Positions 1 to 10,018 of a stretch of DNA of 36,140 nucleotides are shown here, one piece after another. The DNA is taken from the NCBI GenBank assembly GCA_029204225.1, contig MU835808.1:1-36140 (forward strand). The letters are read 5' to 3'. Within the stretch, counting starts at the first letter, position 1, and every line of letters begins with the position of its first letter. The translations under genes and the position numbers were made by a program. The notes below the pieces were generated by a model, which was not told the origin of the DNA, did not search any database, and saw only the letters and a list, made by a program, of their open reading frames with translations. Origin of the DNA: Diphasiastrum complanatum (lineage: Eukaryota; Streptophyta; Lycopodiopsida; Lycopodiales; Lycopodiaceae).

Positions 1-860
1 AGAAGATAAAATCTTAAAATGTTTTAAAAGAATTGTTAAAATTCTTAGATATTATTGATTATGATTATGATTATCTCGATCCCGAGATTGATAATGTGAA
101 GGATGGAAAATGAAAATCTGGCATGGAGGCATTGGATGCCATGATGGAAATATACAAAGCTTATTTTGAAACCTTGCCGAGTGAAGAAGAATTTTGGAGT
201 TTTAGAAAAAATATCCACCTAGGATTCATCATGAACTAGTGAGAACTGAAGAGTCTAGTGGTGGCCATGACATTACAACAGAAAATATGGTCGGTTTCAA
301 TGAAGATGATCTTGTAAGTTGAGACCTTATACTCTAGTTATTGTTCTTTTTTTTGTAATTGTGATTTTCACCTTTCAATCTAAATATATCTCTTATTGCT
401 CTTCTTTATAAAATACCATCGAAGTAGATTCCTATGCTATAAGATGTGGAGGTCTTCGTCATAACCTTACCTCTCTTTGTAGTTTACTTCACCCGAGTAT
501 TCTTCTGATATCATTCACAAGCAGCTATAATTCACGTTGTGGCAGTTCACAGTAGGAGATGCACAACAAGAGAGAGAGATAGAGCAGGAAAGAGAGAGGG
601 AAGGCAGAATGTGATTTAGGTCTATGTAATCTTCCCTTATATAGAAAAGTCAGTACCCCTGGATACACTAAGAGTCTGAAGATGCTCATCGTCCAATCGT
701 ATTCCTATAATGTGTACAGTCATAGTTGTACAAAAGAAACAAGTTTTCCTCCATCAAGACTATTTAAAAAAATTATATAAGGGGTCCCATTTCCAAGTTT
801 GGCAAGGTAAAGTATTTTAATTAGTTTCAAATCATAAGGGAGAACCAATTCCATGATGTT
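1..860. other. AT-rich intergenic stretch with one exon-like ORF
   Basis: No recognisable family. The only coding-like segment is a 38-codon plus-strand ORF at 123-239 (starts MEALDAMMEIYKAY, acidic), followed by GA-rich sequence around 570-600. A possible splice-donor-like GTAAG lies near 314. The ORF could be a decayed transposase or gene exon, but nothing identifies it. The rest up to the GA tract shows no gene. Confidence 0.3.
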
Positions 861-901
861 TTACAACGTATATATCATGTAGTTATCATATAATAGAGCC
901 C

Positions 902-1064
<163 letters not shown>

Positions 1065-1101
1065 CGAAGAAGAAGAATAAAGATGATTATGAGTGATCTC
1101 T

Positions 1102-1490
1102 TCATGTATGGACTCCATTATTATGAGTCATCATCCTCATTACATTGCTCATGATTAGTGCCTCATTCTCATTTTCTTGTGTTGAGTTGGACGACATATA
1201 ACCACTGAGGGGACAATCGATCTGGATGAAATATGATTTACAACAAAATTTTAATACCATTGATTGGCTTGGCAATCCAGAGCTTGTGCCAATCTGCCAT
1301 GGACATTTTCTTTGGAGGCATCCTTGTTTCCGTCTTTCCTCCAAATCCTCTTCTTGTCTATGCCGAAACGAATGAACCTCATGCAAGTATTTGCGATGAT
1401 TTTCATATACAACTTTGCTTAGATGACGTGAGTGTTGAGCATCAATATTCGGTCCACAAACGAGACACGCGTGATATCCAAAAGTGGTAA
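1102..1490 (-). pseudogene. CACTA (En/Spm) transposase TNP2-like, downstream fragment
   Basis: Minus-strand reading gives GYHACLVCGPNIDAQ, then a KVVYENHRKYLHEVHSFRH-like stretch, then a basic, Glu-rich region. This matches the part of plant TNP2 transposases that follows the catalytic region: a GY.AC..CG zinc-ribbon-like motif and a 'VY..HR..L...H.FR' motif. It is collinear with the fragments at 1944-2593 and 7464-7600 once the MITE and Copia A are removed. The ORF at 1102-1386 covers its C-terminal half; the upstream part (to 1490) needs no start codon because it is internal. TNP2 would cut and rejoin CACTA element ends in the nucleus. Here it is only a relic. The conservation is moderate. 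Confidence 0.65.
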
Positions 1491-1576
1491 AACCTCAAGA
1501 AATCAAGCAATTCATGTTACAACTTGTAGATCAAAAAATTAAACATAAATAGCAAATACAGAAAAAATAATATATA

Positions 1577-1943
1577 CATTAGAGGAGTTCTAAATCCAAA
1601 AAGGACCCTTTGTAAAGATTCTTTTTATATTTTTTCTTACACATGGACCAATCAAAACACTCAAATTTGAAATCTATGTAACGTAACTTTTTGAGTTCAC
1701 ATTTTAATTCCACACCAAAACTGGCATAACTTTTTAGTGGTAAGTCCAAATTTAGCAAAGTTTAATGCATTGGAAAGCGCTCAACAAGGGCTTTCCAATG
1801 ATATCTTAGATGACATACTTTTGTGCTATGATTAAAAAGTTATGGCAAGTCAAAAGTATTAGTGTTATGATATTTTAATAATATAAAAGACATTTTGCAC
1901 GAATTCTTAAAGGGTCTTTTTGGAGCTCAAAACTCCCCTAATG
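1577..1943. mobile_element. Foldback MITE-like element inserted in the CACTA relic
   Basis: The two ends are imperfect inverted repeats of about 45 bp: CATTAGAGGAGTTCTAAAT at 1577 against the reverse complement of 1900-1943 (CATTAGGGGAGTTTTGAGC), followed on both sides by CCAAAAAG..CCCTTT. More internal inverted pieces follow (GGCATAACTTTTTA against TAAAAAGTTATGGC), and the centre is a perfect 11-bp stem, CATTGGAAAGC / GCTTTCCAATG. The whole 367 bp can fold on itself. No coding capacity. It lies between two stretches of one TNP2 gene, which supports insertion. The superfamily is unclear: the outermost bases are palindromic rather than a clear direct target duplication. Confidence 0.72.
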
Positions 1944-2593
1944 GAAAGTACAGATGATGTCATTTGCTAGTCACCTCAACAATCACCCAATCCTGGATAG
2001 TCATGCATTGTCCACATTAGAATTGCGCGCAACAAAAAAGTTGTTGTCTTGTATTGGAGGTGAGATGTCATATGCTTGGACACCCTTCCATAATAGCTCC
2101 AATTCTTCAACTAACAGTGCAAGGTAGACATCCATATGTTTTACTATGTTTTTTTGTAGGATTTAAAAGTGCTAACATGAGATGTCCTTTTTTTATAGTT
2201 CTCCAAGGTGGAATGTTGCAGTTGACCAACACCACTGGCCAAGTAGACCACGTGTTTGACATCTTGCCAAAGGGATTCACCCCATCTGTTGCAAGTCGAA
2301 ATCTTATGTCTCTAGATTCACTTGCAAAACAAGGATACTCTTTGTCAATGTGTTTCCATGCAGGAGAATCTTAGGGTAATCTCATAACCCGATCTGAAGA
2401 ACGGTGGCTAGCATGCCAATTCATCAGTTTTGCAAGGGATTTGCAACGAAACAATCATTGCAATCATGGAATTGTTGGAAAATGTCGCAACACCTTGTTT
2501 GGGATAGTGGTCCCTTGCAAATCATCTCGATATTGAGGAGTCTCACATATAGGACAATTTTTTAGTCCTTGATACTCACCACGATACAAGATG
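1944..2593 (-). pseudogene. CACTA transposase TNP2-like, central fragment
   Basis: Read from 2593 down, the minus strand gives LYRGEYQGLKNCPICETPQY, then VLRHFPTIP, NWHASHRSSD, DSPAWKHIDKEYPCFA, then ATDGVNPFGKMSNTWSTWPV, IPPW, and after a frameshift MDVYLALLVEELELLWKGVQ and RAILMWTMHDYPGLGD. These are, in order, the conserved blocks of plant TNP2 transposases (CP.C, L..FP..P.LQ.LF, W....R, ATDGFNPFG, WPV.L..YN.PPW, DVYL..L..EL..LW..GV, LW...D.P). Several stops and at least two frameshifts show it is dead. Its start joins directly to the fragment ending at 7464 on the far side of Copia A: ...CPKDCI and LYRGEY... are consecutive in the family. Confidence 0.85.
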
Positions 2594-3338
2594 TGTCGCG
2601 AACGGTTTTGTTTCATTGTCGCGAACGATTTTGTCTCTTTGAATTTTCTTTTGTGCGGAAGCTCACAAGAACCTAAACACGCGACTACACATCACAGAAC
2701 AGATTCCATCCTAGCAATCAAGACAACGGAAGACAAGGAGATGCACAAAAATAGAGCAATCAAATTATCAGTTTAATTTTAAGAGTGAGATGGTTAGTGT
2801 CTCGCTTGTTGGCGATCTGACGCTTTGCTCTTTCACTGTGTTTTGCTCGTTGGCAGACTTTCATGCACAGCTGTTTTGTTTCACTTTATTTTTTATTTTT
2901 TATTCTACTCTCTATATCTTGCTGCATATATTTTGATCCAGAAAAATAGTTTATATCTCCACTGTGTGGAGTTTACAAGATAGCTAAATAGAGAATTACA
3001 AGAGTAGTTAACTCTAACCAACTAATTAGTTACTCTCTGTTGTTGCTACTCATTCAGTTGGGCATGAAGTTTAAGACTCCAAGCCCGTTGAGCTACCAGT
3101 TGGCAACACGAAAGATTCTCTTTCGTTTCTTTTTGTTTTGTATTGCTTTGCGGTTTTTGCGGTCCTGGAGGCATGTTTGGTTTTCATGAATGGTTCACGA
3201 ATCGTTCATCACTTGTTCATCCTGGAGGCACGTTGACTTTCACGAATTGTTTGATCTTCACAAATCGTTCGACCTTCAAGTCAAGGCATGTTGACTCTCG
3301 CATCGCGGCAAAGTTGCAGGAGTTCACCATTTCTGACA
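2594..3338 (-). repeat. Copia A 3' LTR (745 bp)
   Basis: On the minus strand it begins TGTCAGAAATGG next to the polypurine tract and ends GTTCGCGACA, giving TGTC...GACA ends. The part 2594-2885 matches 7182-7463 with roughly twenty substitutions by eye and a 15-18 nt indel. The remaining 450 bp has no partner because the 5' copy is truncated. Confidence 0.85.
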
Positions 3339-4760
3339 CTCCCTCTTGGACCTTGTAGCTTTGCATGTTTAATCCAATTGTCTTTTTTTGCTTGGCGAAG
3401 AGTGGCCTGTCGAGCGGCTTCGTGAGTAGATCTGAAATTATGTCTTTAGATTTTATGTACTAGAACTGGACCTTTCCTTTCGAGATCGAATCTCGAATAT
3501 GATGGTACTTCAGAGGTATGTATTTTGTCTTTGAATGGAAGACAAGAACCTGGGACATATAAATGACACTTTGAGAGTCCATCATCATCGTGCATGGTCC
3601 TCCTTGTGGTATCCTGATTGCCTCGAGCATCATCTGTAACCACACTACCTCGTTCGCCACCTTTGAGGTTGCGACGTATTCAGCTTCGCAAGAAGACTGA
3701 GCTACCAAGATTTGCTTTTTGAATATCCCGCTGATTGCAACTCCGCACGCTATGGTACATCCTCCAGTTATAGACTTGTTGTCATCTTTTGAGCTCGCCC
3801 ATCACTATAGTGGGGCAGCTTGAATCCTTTTCTTTCGTTTTAAGCTCTCTAGGTTAATCCTATATTCTGGGTATCCTTCAGATACTGTAGGATTCGTTTT
3901 GCCATTTGCCAATGTGCCATGCCAGGTTTGGAAAAGAATTGGCTTAAGGCATAAACAGAGAAAGCTAGATCGGGTCTAGTACAAATTGTAAGGTACATTA
4001 GACTACCGATTAGATTTTGGTAGGGTATACCTACCATCTTCTGTTCTTCCTCTTCTGTTTTTGGGCAATCCTGCTTTGTCACCTTGTCATCCATCAACTA
4101 TCATTGGTGTGGCCTTTTCTTTGCAGTCCATCATGTGATACTACTTGTGCACTTTTCTGGCATATTCAGACTGACTCAAGTGCATTTCACCCTTTGTTCG
4201 ATCTCTTGCGATCTCCAGCATGAGGCATTTCGTTGCTTTTCCTAGATCTGTGAATACATAACTTTTAGAAATCTGACTCTTCATGTCTTTGATCAGCATC
4301 AAGGAATTTTCTATCATCAGGGAATTATCCACGAAAATATTCAGTATCACAAAATCTTTTCCTACTCTTTTTATGTAGACATTACAGTCCGGTTGTGTAG
4401 GATTGAAGTCTAGAGACCTCAAAAGACTATTGAGCTTCTTATACCAAGCTCATGATGCATGTTTTAGACCATAGATGCATCTCTGCAACTGACAGGCATA
4501 TTGTCGATTGTCGGGCTCTTCAAATCCTTCAAGTTGCTTCGTGAAGATTTCTTCCTCTAGAGCTCCGTGGAGAAAGGCTGTCTTCACATCAATCTGGTGA
4601 ATTTTCAGATTGTGTTATCTGGCGTAGCAAGGAGTAGTCGTATGCTTGTTATCTTGACCATTGACGAAAATGTGTCAAAATAATCAACACCATATCTCTA
4701 AGTGTAGTCCTTCATGACAAGCCTGGCCTTGTAGCTTCTTGATATGTTGTTGGCTTTTCA
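3337..4760 (-). pseudogene. Copia A reverse transcriptase and RNase H (degenerate)
   Basis: Minus-strand pieces in order: YKARLVMKDYT near 4730, a YGLKHAS-type block near 4460, the polymerase motif degraded to IFVDNSL near 4335 (family: YVDD), GSLMYLTICTRPDLAFSV near 3980, HWQMAKRILQYL near 3900, then RNase H with SSCEAEYVA near 3680 and HSKTKYIPLKYHHIRD near 3515, ending LLTKPLDRPLFAKQ near 3400. Many stops and frameshifts. The loss of the YVDD aspartates means this copy could not make cDNA even if translated. The last codons run over the polypurine tract into the 3' LTR, as in Copia 1. Confidence 0.9.
3339..3349 (-). other. Copia A polypurine tract
   Basis: On the minus strand CCAAGAGGGAG lies immediately before the LTR start TGTCAG. 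This is the expected primer for plus-strand DNA synthesis. The same purine codons encode the C-terminal QEGV of pol. Confidence 0.8.
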
Positions 4761-5299
4761 ATGAAGTTGCAGTACTTGAATTGCATGTCTTCGCTCCACT
4801 GAAGATTGTCGGTGTAACGGTCTGGAGGTCTTATTTGTCTTGTTGACCTTCTGGGTTCATTTCATCACTGCTCGAACATTTCTTGTTTGTGGGGTTGATC
4901 TTCTGCTTCCTGCTGCTCTGGAGTCTGTGGCTCAACATTCTGATTTTACTTTTGTCCTCGATCTCCCTCTTGAATTGGTAGCAGTGTGAAGATCTCATGG
5001 CCTCTTTCATCCTTTAGTCTAGGGAATGTGACTCATTGAACTTCACATCTCTGCTCGAAACAACCTTTTTCATGGTTGGGTTGTAGAGCCTGTACACTTC
5101 TGTTCAGTTCGAGTACCCGACCATGATCGTTTGCTCTGATTTATCATCAAGCTTGTTTCTTTTTTCTTTTGGAATGTGCTTGTATGCTACACATCCAAAC
5201 ACACATACGTATGATAGATCAGTCTTTCTACCTATCCACATCTCATATGGTGGCTTATTTTCCAACGTTGTCGTTGTTGATCTTTTCTGCAGGTGTACA

Positions 5300-6249
5300 A
5301 CTATAGCTATGGCCTCAGCCTAGAATTGACTTGCCAATGAGCCTGTGCCATCATGCATTTGGCTCCTTCGACTAGCGTTCTGTTTCTTCTCTCCGTGATA
5401 CCATTATATTTTGGTGTGTACGTAGGAGTGAACTGATGTTCGATCCCTTGTTCTTGATAGAATCTTGAAGATTCTTTGCTCTTGTACTCACCTCCATTGT
5501 TTTCTTCTTTAGGTAGTAGATTGTAGTCATCCGACTGTAATCATCTATGAATGTCAGGAAGTACCTCAATCCTGAGAGCGAATCCATTTTCATCAGTCTA
5601 CAGACATCTGAGTGGACCAGCTCAAGAACTTCTGTGGCTCTTCTTCCCTCATGTGTGAATGGATTCCGATGCTATTTGCCTTTCTGACAGGCTTCGCAGA
5701 ACTTAGTATCGGGTCTTGATATCTTTAGACCTGTGACTATGTATTTTTTACACATGTCATATAGGCTCCTCATGTTCAGATGATACATTCTTCTGTGCCA
5801 GAGCTGATCCTCATTTTCTGATGCACTTAATATGCCTCTTTTTTTGATGCATTTAATATGCTATCAGAGTTGTTGATTATCTTGGCTTGGTAGATATTTT
5901 CTTCTCGGCATCCAACAGTCAGCAATTTGTTTGTATTTTTCTCGATCATCCGGCATGTGTTGTCGTCGAACAAAACTCGAATTCCAAGATCTATCATCTT
6001 GGAGATTGATAGCAAATCTTTTCGTAGTGAAGGCACGTAGAGTGCTCCTAAAAGCTCTGCTTGACCTGACAATGTTCGCAGCTGTAGAGTCCCGATGCTT
6101 TTGACATTGTGTCTGCTCCCATCACCTAGAATCACTACTCTGTTATTTTTGAGTTCTCTGAAGTCAATCAAGATTTTCTTGTTGCAGGTAATGTGTGATG
6201 TTGCTCCTGAATCAATGACTACATCGTAGTCTTGTTTAGTGTAGCTCAT
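5300..6249 (-). pseudogene. Copia A protease and integrase (degenerate)
   Basis: Protease: VVIDSGATSHITCN near 6205 (DSGA active site), followed by the usual L..LYVPSLRKDLLSISKM region; this part (5827-6249) is still open for 140 codons. Integrase: LWHRRMYHLNMRSL near 5790 and FCEACQKGK near 5700 form the HHCC zinc domain; LVHSDVC near 5610 holds the first catalytic Asp and YFLTFIDDYSR follows near 5550. The second Asp and the Glu region (5440-5372) are frame-broken. Integrase would insert the cDNA into chromosomes; this copy is defective. Confidence 0.88.
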
Positions 6250-6287
6250 TAAAGCTTCATCACCTCTATCTACATTCTTGGATGACT

Positions 6288-7117
6288 CTATAACATTTGA
6301 TTTCCCAGTCTTGTTCTTTCTTTTTGGGTTGAATTAGCAATCGTATGCAGAGTGCCCCTTCTTCTTGCAGTGCATGCAAGGTATTGCTGGATTGAACCAG
6401 CATTTGTTGGCTGTATGGCTTGGTTTGTGACAGTGATCACAAGAAGAAGATTGTTGATTCGAGGACTTTGTCTTCTTGAATATGGATTTGTTCTTGTTTT
6501 TTTCTTTCCTTTCGTGACGAGGGCCTTCCCTTGATCACTGCTTCCTTCTCCTTCGTCCCTCATCAGTCTCTCATTAGTGACAAGACTGATTGCTTTGTCG
6601 AATGTCATACTGGTAGACTCACTATGAGCATTCTCAACGGCTGATAGGACGTCGGTAGAGACTTCATGAAGTACATTAGCTGATGTGGTGTTGGGACCTG
6701 GTGCTCCTGTCTTGATGCAGCGAGTTGAGGGAAGATTGTTCCGATCTTCTCGATGTGCTGATCTAACTGGTTGTCATCCCATCATATGGATTGTAGCTGA
6801 TTGTGAAGATGCATCACTGAGGCTGCAGTCCTCACTTCATACTTATGTTTTAATCCTTTTCATGCTGCATGGCTACTTTTGCAGTCTTCAATCTACATGA
6901 GTAGATCTTCGTTGATGGACGAGACGATGATCACCATTGCACGCTCATCCTTTCTGATCCATTCAACTCTCCTCAGGTCTCCCTCTGGAGGCTACACCTC
7001 TGAGGTCACCGACCAGATGCCTTCGCCCTTCAGAATTGTTTTGATTTTGAGTTTCCATATCCTATAATTTGTGCCATCAAGATTGATTGCCACTCTTGTC
7101 TGGATCGTTGTAGCCAT
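6288..7117 (-). pseudogene. Copia A gag with two zinc knuckles (degenerate)
   Basis: The probable start is the ATG at 7117-7115, about 55 bp after the primer-binding site. The reading is MATTIQTRVAINLDGTNYRI (NYRIWKLKIK is the usual N-terminal gag motif), followed by several in-frame stops. Two CCHC knuckles follow: CDHCHKPSHTANKC near 6430 and CMHCKKKGHSAYDC near 6360. Two knuckles instead of one is less common among plant Copia gags. The protein would form the virus-like particle and bind the RNA. Confidence 0.85.
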
Positions 7118-7170
7118 ATTGTGTTGTCTAAACGATCATTGCTTAGATATCAGTAGTGATAACTTGTCGG

Positions 7171-7181
7171 GTCTGATACCA
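7171..7181 (-). other. Copia A primer-binding site
   Basis: On the minus strand TGGTATCAGAC directly follows the end of the 5' LTR (GTTCGCGAAA). It is complementary to the 3' end of initiator methionine tRNA, the usual primer of plant Copia elements. Confidence 0.82.
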
Positions 7182-7463
7182 TTTCGCGAACAGTTTTGTT
7201 TCGTTGTCACAGACGATTTTGTTTCTTTGAATTTTCTTTTATGCGGAAGCTCACAAGAACCTAGACACGTGACTACACATCACAGAACAGATTCCATTCT
7301 GTGGAAGACAAGGAGATGCACGAAAATAGAGCAATCAAATTATCAGTTTAATTTTAAGAGCAAGATGGTCAGTGTCTCGCTCGTTGGCGGCCTGATGCTC
7401 TGCTCTTTCGTTGTGTTCTGCTCGTTGGCAGACTTTCATGCATAGTTGTTTCATTTCACTTTT
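7182..7463 (-). repeat. Copia A 5' LTR, truncated to its 3' part
   Basis: Aligns with 2594-2885 and then stops abruptly at CACTA transposase sequence. About 460 bp of the LTR 5' end (including the promoter) is missing, so the element probably cannot be transcribed from its own start. Confidence 0.83.
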
Positions 7464-7600
7464 GATGCAATCTTTTGGACAAGCACGATGTTGTGTATAG
7501 TCCATTCCCATTGCATTCAACATCTTGCGTGCCTCGGCTCTTGTCTCTAGCTCTCTAGCATGCTATTTTGTTCTGGGAGTAGTTTGCACAATACCCTACA
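7464..7600 (-). pseudogene. CACTA transposase TNP2-like, upstream fragment
   Basis: The minus strand reads HARELETRAEARKMLNAMGM, then DYTQHRACPKDCI at the Copia A boundary. The family block is '..A...L..LGL.Y..I.ACPNDC.L' of TNP2. LCKLLPEQNSML lies just upstream in another frame, which fits the 'LP.S' block before it and implies one frameshift. A polypyrimidine-poor TTATATGTAG at about 7600 could be a 3' splice site. Continues on the other side of Copia A at 2593. Confidence 0.75.
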
Positions 7601-8000
7601 TATAACCAAATGAATTTTCTTAACATGAAACACAATTGCTTTTTCAACTAAAGCTTTTAACTTAAACAAGTACACACTTAGTTAAATAAAAAATAATTTA
7701 ATCTTCTTTACCCAAATAAAGATGTAACACTTGTATCACTCCATTTATATTTTGCTTGTAGATTCAATAGAAGCAACGCAGATGTCTTTGCTCTAGGGGA
7801 TAATGGAGTACGTGATTCTTCTCTCAATTTCCTTTCCTTGTCAGTCACAAAAGATTTGGTACCATGTTTAGTGGGTCCTTTTATATGCCATGATGCTCAT
7901 AGACATCATTTATTAAGTTGTTCATAATTTCAACTTCATCTTGCATAGAACAATCGTGTTCATCACTTGAACTTGATTTTGAGAAAGAAGAAGAGTTAGG
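7600..8000 (-). other. Upstream flank of the CACTA relic; tail after the SET-like gene
   Basis: 7600-7880 is AT-rich and shows no gene. On the minus strand at about 8000-7885 the frame of the SET-like gene's last exon continues past its stop with SSSFSKSSSSDEHDCSMQ and QDEVEIMNNLINDVYEHHGI, then stops. This is either a C-terminal tail cut off by a nonsense mutation or a separate acidic exon. I cannot assign it. It could also belong to the N-terminal part of the CACTA transposase. Confidence 0.35.
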
Positions 8001-9136
8001 TCAAGACCGATTTGTCTTGCGACATTGTTGTTCATCTATTCTCATCATGGCTTGTAATCTCATCCACTCACGACGAGATAGTTGATCTATATGTGGCCCA
8101 TTGTATCCCAATCTTGTGGTGGATATGGAATGTATGTGATCCTCATCACTAGAACTAGATTTGTATTCCTTCAAACTGGAAAAAAAATAAGACTCTCAAA
8201 ACTGAACAACAATATATACAAATTGGAACTTAAATCAAGATATGAAAATTGAACATTATTTTGAAAAAACACAAATACAACTTTTAAGACTATTCACATT
8301 CTCAAATAAAAGATATCATCTTATAATCAACTATCAAATATCAAGAATGTATAACTAATTAGATTAAAACCATTGTATGTAGTTTCAATATAGTTGAATA
8401 TTTTGTGTTAAAACCTAAACACTAAGCATCATTCAAATTGAAACTTAAATATGACATCAAAATCAAACACCATATTCAAATTGAAACTTAAACAAGGCAT
8501 ATAAATTGGACATTATTTCTAAAACCTAAACATCAAACATTATATCCAATTTGAAACTTATATAAGACACTATAATTGAGATGAAACAAGACATTGAAAA
8601 TTGAGCATTATTTGTAAAAGCTTAACATCAAACATCATATTAAATGTGAACCTAAATAAGACATCCAAAAGAAACATCATATCCAAATTGAAAGTCAAAT
8701 AAGACATCCAAATTGAACTCGAATGATAAGGATGTACTTTTGTTATTTACAACGCACATGGTTGTGCTTGGCTCAAAACTTCTTGTACACATCTTGGTAG
8801 AGGACGATTAAAACTATAGTTGATGAATAGTTCTTCATCACATTTAATAGGTCTGATCACACAAACCATTACATATGTAGCTTTCACATATCCGAAAACA
8901 TATTCTTCTTTTCCATTGATGTGTTTTTCAAAGTCACAATTAGTTAATGAAGAGTGGCAAATAGAACTATTTATATATGCAACGATGTTTCCATGTATTT
9001 CTAGATGCCCATTGATGTACATACGATGTGCTTTTGAAACACTTTTTCCTTGCATGTGCCTCTCTTCCAAAGAACAAGCATTGAAATTTAAAACATATAT
9101 TTGCATTCTCCATTGGTGGCGACATAGAGCATGCAA
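8001..9136 (-). pseudogene. SET-domain-like protein gene fragment, two exons
   Basis: Exon 1 (9136 to 8751) encodes the C-terminal half of a SET fold: IYVLNFN, then YINGHLEIHGNIVAYINSS, TNCDFEK, and VMVCVIRPIKCDEELFINYS. This follows the SET order 'Y.F.....IDA...GN.ARFINHSC.PNC' then 'V.A.RDI..GEEL..DY'. The NHSC motif is altered to NSSI and the Cys of the post-SET type is not evident. A GT donor (TT|GTAAAT, 8750) and a strong acceptor (TATTTTTTTTCCAG, ending 8176) join exon 1 in frame to exon 2 (8175 to 8001; FLKEYKSSSSDED ... EWMRLQAMMRIDEQQ, TGA stop). SET enzymes methylate lysines, mostly on histones. The N-terminal half (GxG, YxGE) is not visible upstream, so it is partial. There is no clear start codon; the frame opens at 9136 with TTG. 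Confidence 0.55.
8200..8745. repeat. Degenerate AT-rich tandem array (probable intron of the SET-like gene)
   Basis: The phrase AAATTGAAACTTAAATAAGA followed by CATCCAAATTGAACATTATT and ACCTAAACATCAAACATCAT recurs about six times with drift, roughly every 65-75 bp. No coding capacity. It lies almost exactly between the proposed splice sites 8750 and 8176. Confidence 0.7.
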
Positions 9137-9660
9137 ATCACCTCAATTGTATCGAGGTCCTCATTAGAGAAAATATGGGCCCAAAGAGGGCCCTATAAGA
9201 AATGCCATGTAGGAGAGAGAAAAATAAGTATAATATCATTTTCTATCTTCTTTACGCATCTGCCTGCACTACTTTGTCTGTAAATGAATGCACCTTAGTT
9301 TAGTCACGTCAAACTTCACTGGTGTTTAATCATAGTTAAAATATAATTTTCAAAATGCTGAAATATTCCCTCCCAATAGTTGGGAACACTCAAAAATTTG
9401 AATTAGGAGTGACATTTCTGAAACAAAGCCTACGCCATTTTTATCTCCAGGGTAAAAAACAAGTGCTTAGCACCATCTCTATCTCCAGCAGAGTCGTTAG
9501 GGCCATCTCCAGCTTTGTTATTGTCATTTTGTTGTTTGTTCCTATACTACTGTACTGATTACAAAGCTTTATCATCTTCATGTGGATCTGTCACCAGAAT
9601 ATACTCCGCTCAGGACAAGAAATTCAAAGCAACCGAAATTGTCAACTTCTGATAGGCAAG
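9137..9660. other. Non-coding stretch with a MITE-like end motif
   Basis: No gene recognised. At 9460-9520 the plus strand carries GTGCTTAGCACCATCTCTAT and GGGCCATCTCCAGC, a wording common at ends of plant MITEs, and 9382-9390 has a short AGTTGGGAACACT motif. I cannot define element ends. Confidence 0.3.
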
Positions 9661-10018
9661 CACCTCAAGACAATGTGCGCTCGAAAGAGATATTAGGAAT
9701 TAGAGTATCGGATCCGAGCACGTGAACACAGAGCACAAAAGAAAGCGGATGCAATGCACGCTTGAATGTGATACCGGACGATCCAGTATCGGTTTCATGC
9801 GCAAGTTATTCAACGAAGGGTAATCAGTGCAAACGGCGTGCTTAAATTCGAAATTCGGCCAAGAAATCGTAAATTTGCGTGAAAGTCTGAGCCAAAATTG
9901 ACCTATTTATAAAAAAAAATTCGCACGTGTGGAGGAGTAGCAAAGAAACACGTGTCGATGTGTGATTGGGTAGAATTAATACGCCATACATAGAATGATT
10001 GATCTGACATCTGTCACG
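9660..10018 (-). promoter_or_regulatory. Left (minus-strand) copy of a mirrored promoter and leader
   Basis: On the minus strand: CCAAT (9969-9965), 10 nt, CACGTG (9954-9949), 19 nt, CACGTG (9929-9924), 12 nt, TATAAATAG (9911-9903), followed by GGTCAATTTTGG. The plus-strand copy at 15984-16048 has the same elements in the same order at the same spacings within 1 nt. The leader continues with shared words (CAAGCGTGC, TCCGCTTTCT, CCGATACTGG, TTTCGAGCGC). It points toward the SET-like fragment, whose first visible exon starts about 740 bp downstream. CACGTG is a G-box, bound by plant bZIP/bHLH factors. Confidence 0.62.
10014..10018. repeat. Copia 1 target site duplication, left copy (TCACG)
   Basis: TCACG lies immediately before the 5' LTR and again immediately after the 3' LTR at 15880-15884. 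Five bp is the usual Copia duplication. Confidence 0.93.

Larger units (their letters stand above)
2594..7463 (-). mobile_element. Copia A: old Ty1/Copia LTR retrotransposon, minus strand
   Basis: A minus-strand Copia element with a full 3' LTR (2594-3338), polypurine tract, degenerate gag-pol (3337-7117), primer-binding site and a 5' LTR reduced to 282 bp (7182-7463). It sits inside a CACTA transposase gene. Reading the minus strand, the host gene stops after GATTGCATC and resumes after the element with CATCTTGTATCG, so the target duplication was probably CATCT, and a deletion has removed its last base together with the 5' end of the 5' LTR. The shared LTR parts differ at many positions and by a small indel, so it is much older than Copia 1. 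Confidence 0.88.

Noticed and set aside
2054-2374. Plus-strand 106-residue ORF
   Set aside because: Antisense to well-conserved TNP2 blocks on the minus strand.
3800-3815. CACTATAG-like words as CACTA terminal repeats (also near 24642 and 27926)
   Set aside because: At 3803 and 27926 they lie in antisense RNase H coding sequence at the conserved Asp region; no paired ends or 3-bp duplications.
7335-7523. A single 62-residue protein starting MLNAMGMDY
   Set aside because: Its first part is CACTA transposase and its second part is antisense Copia A LTR; the junction is an insertion boundary, not a fusion gene.
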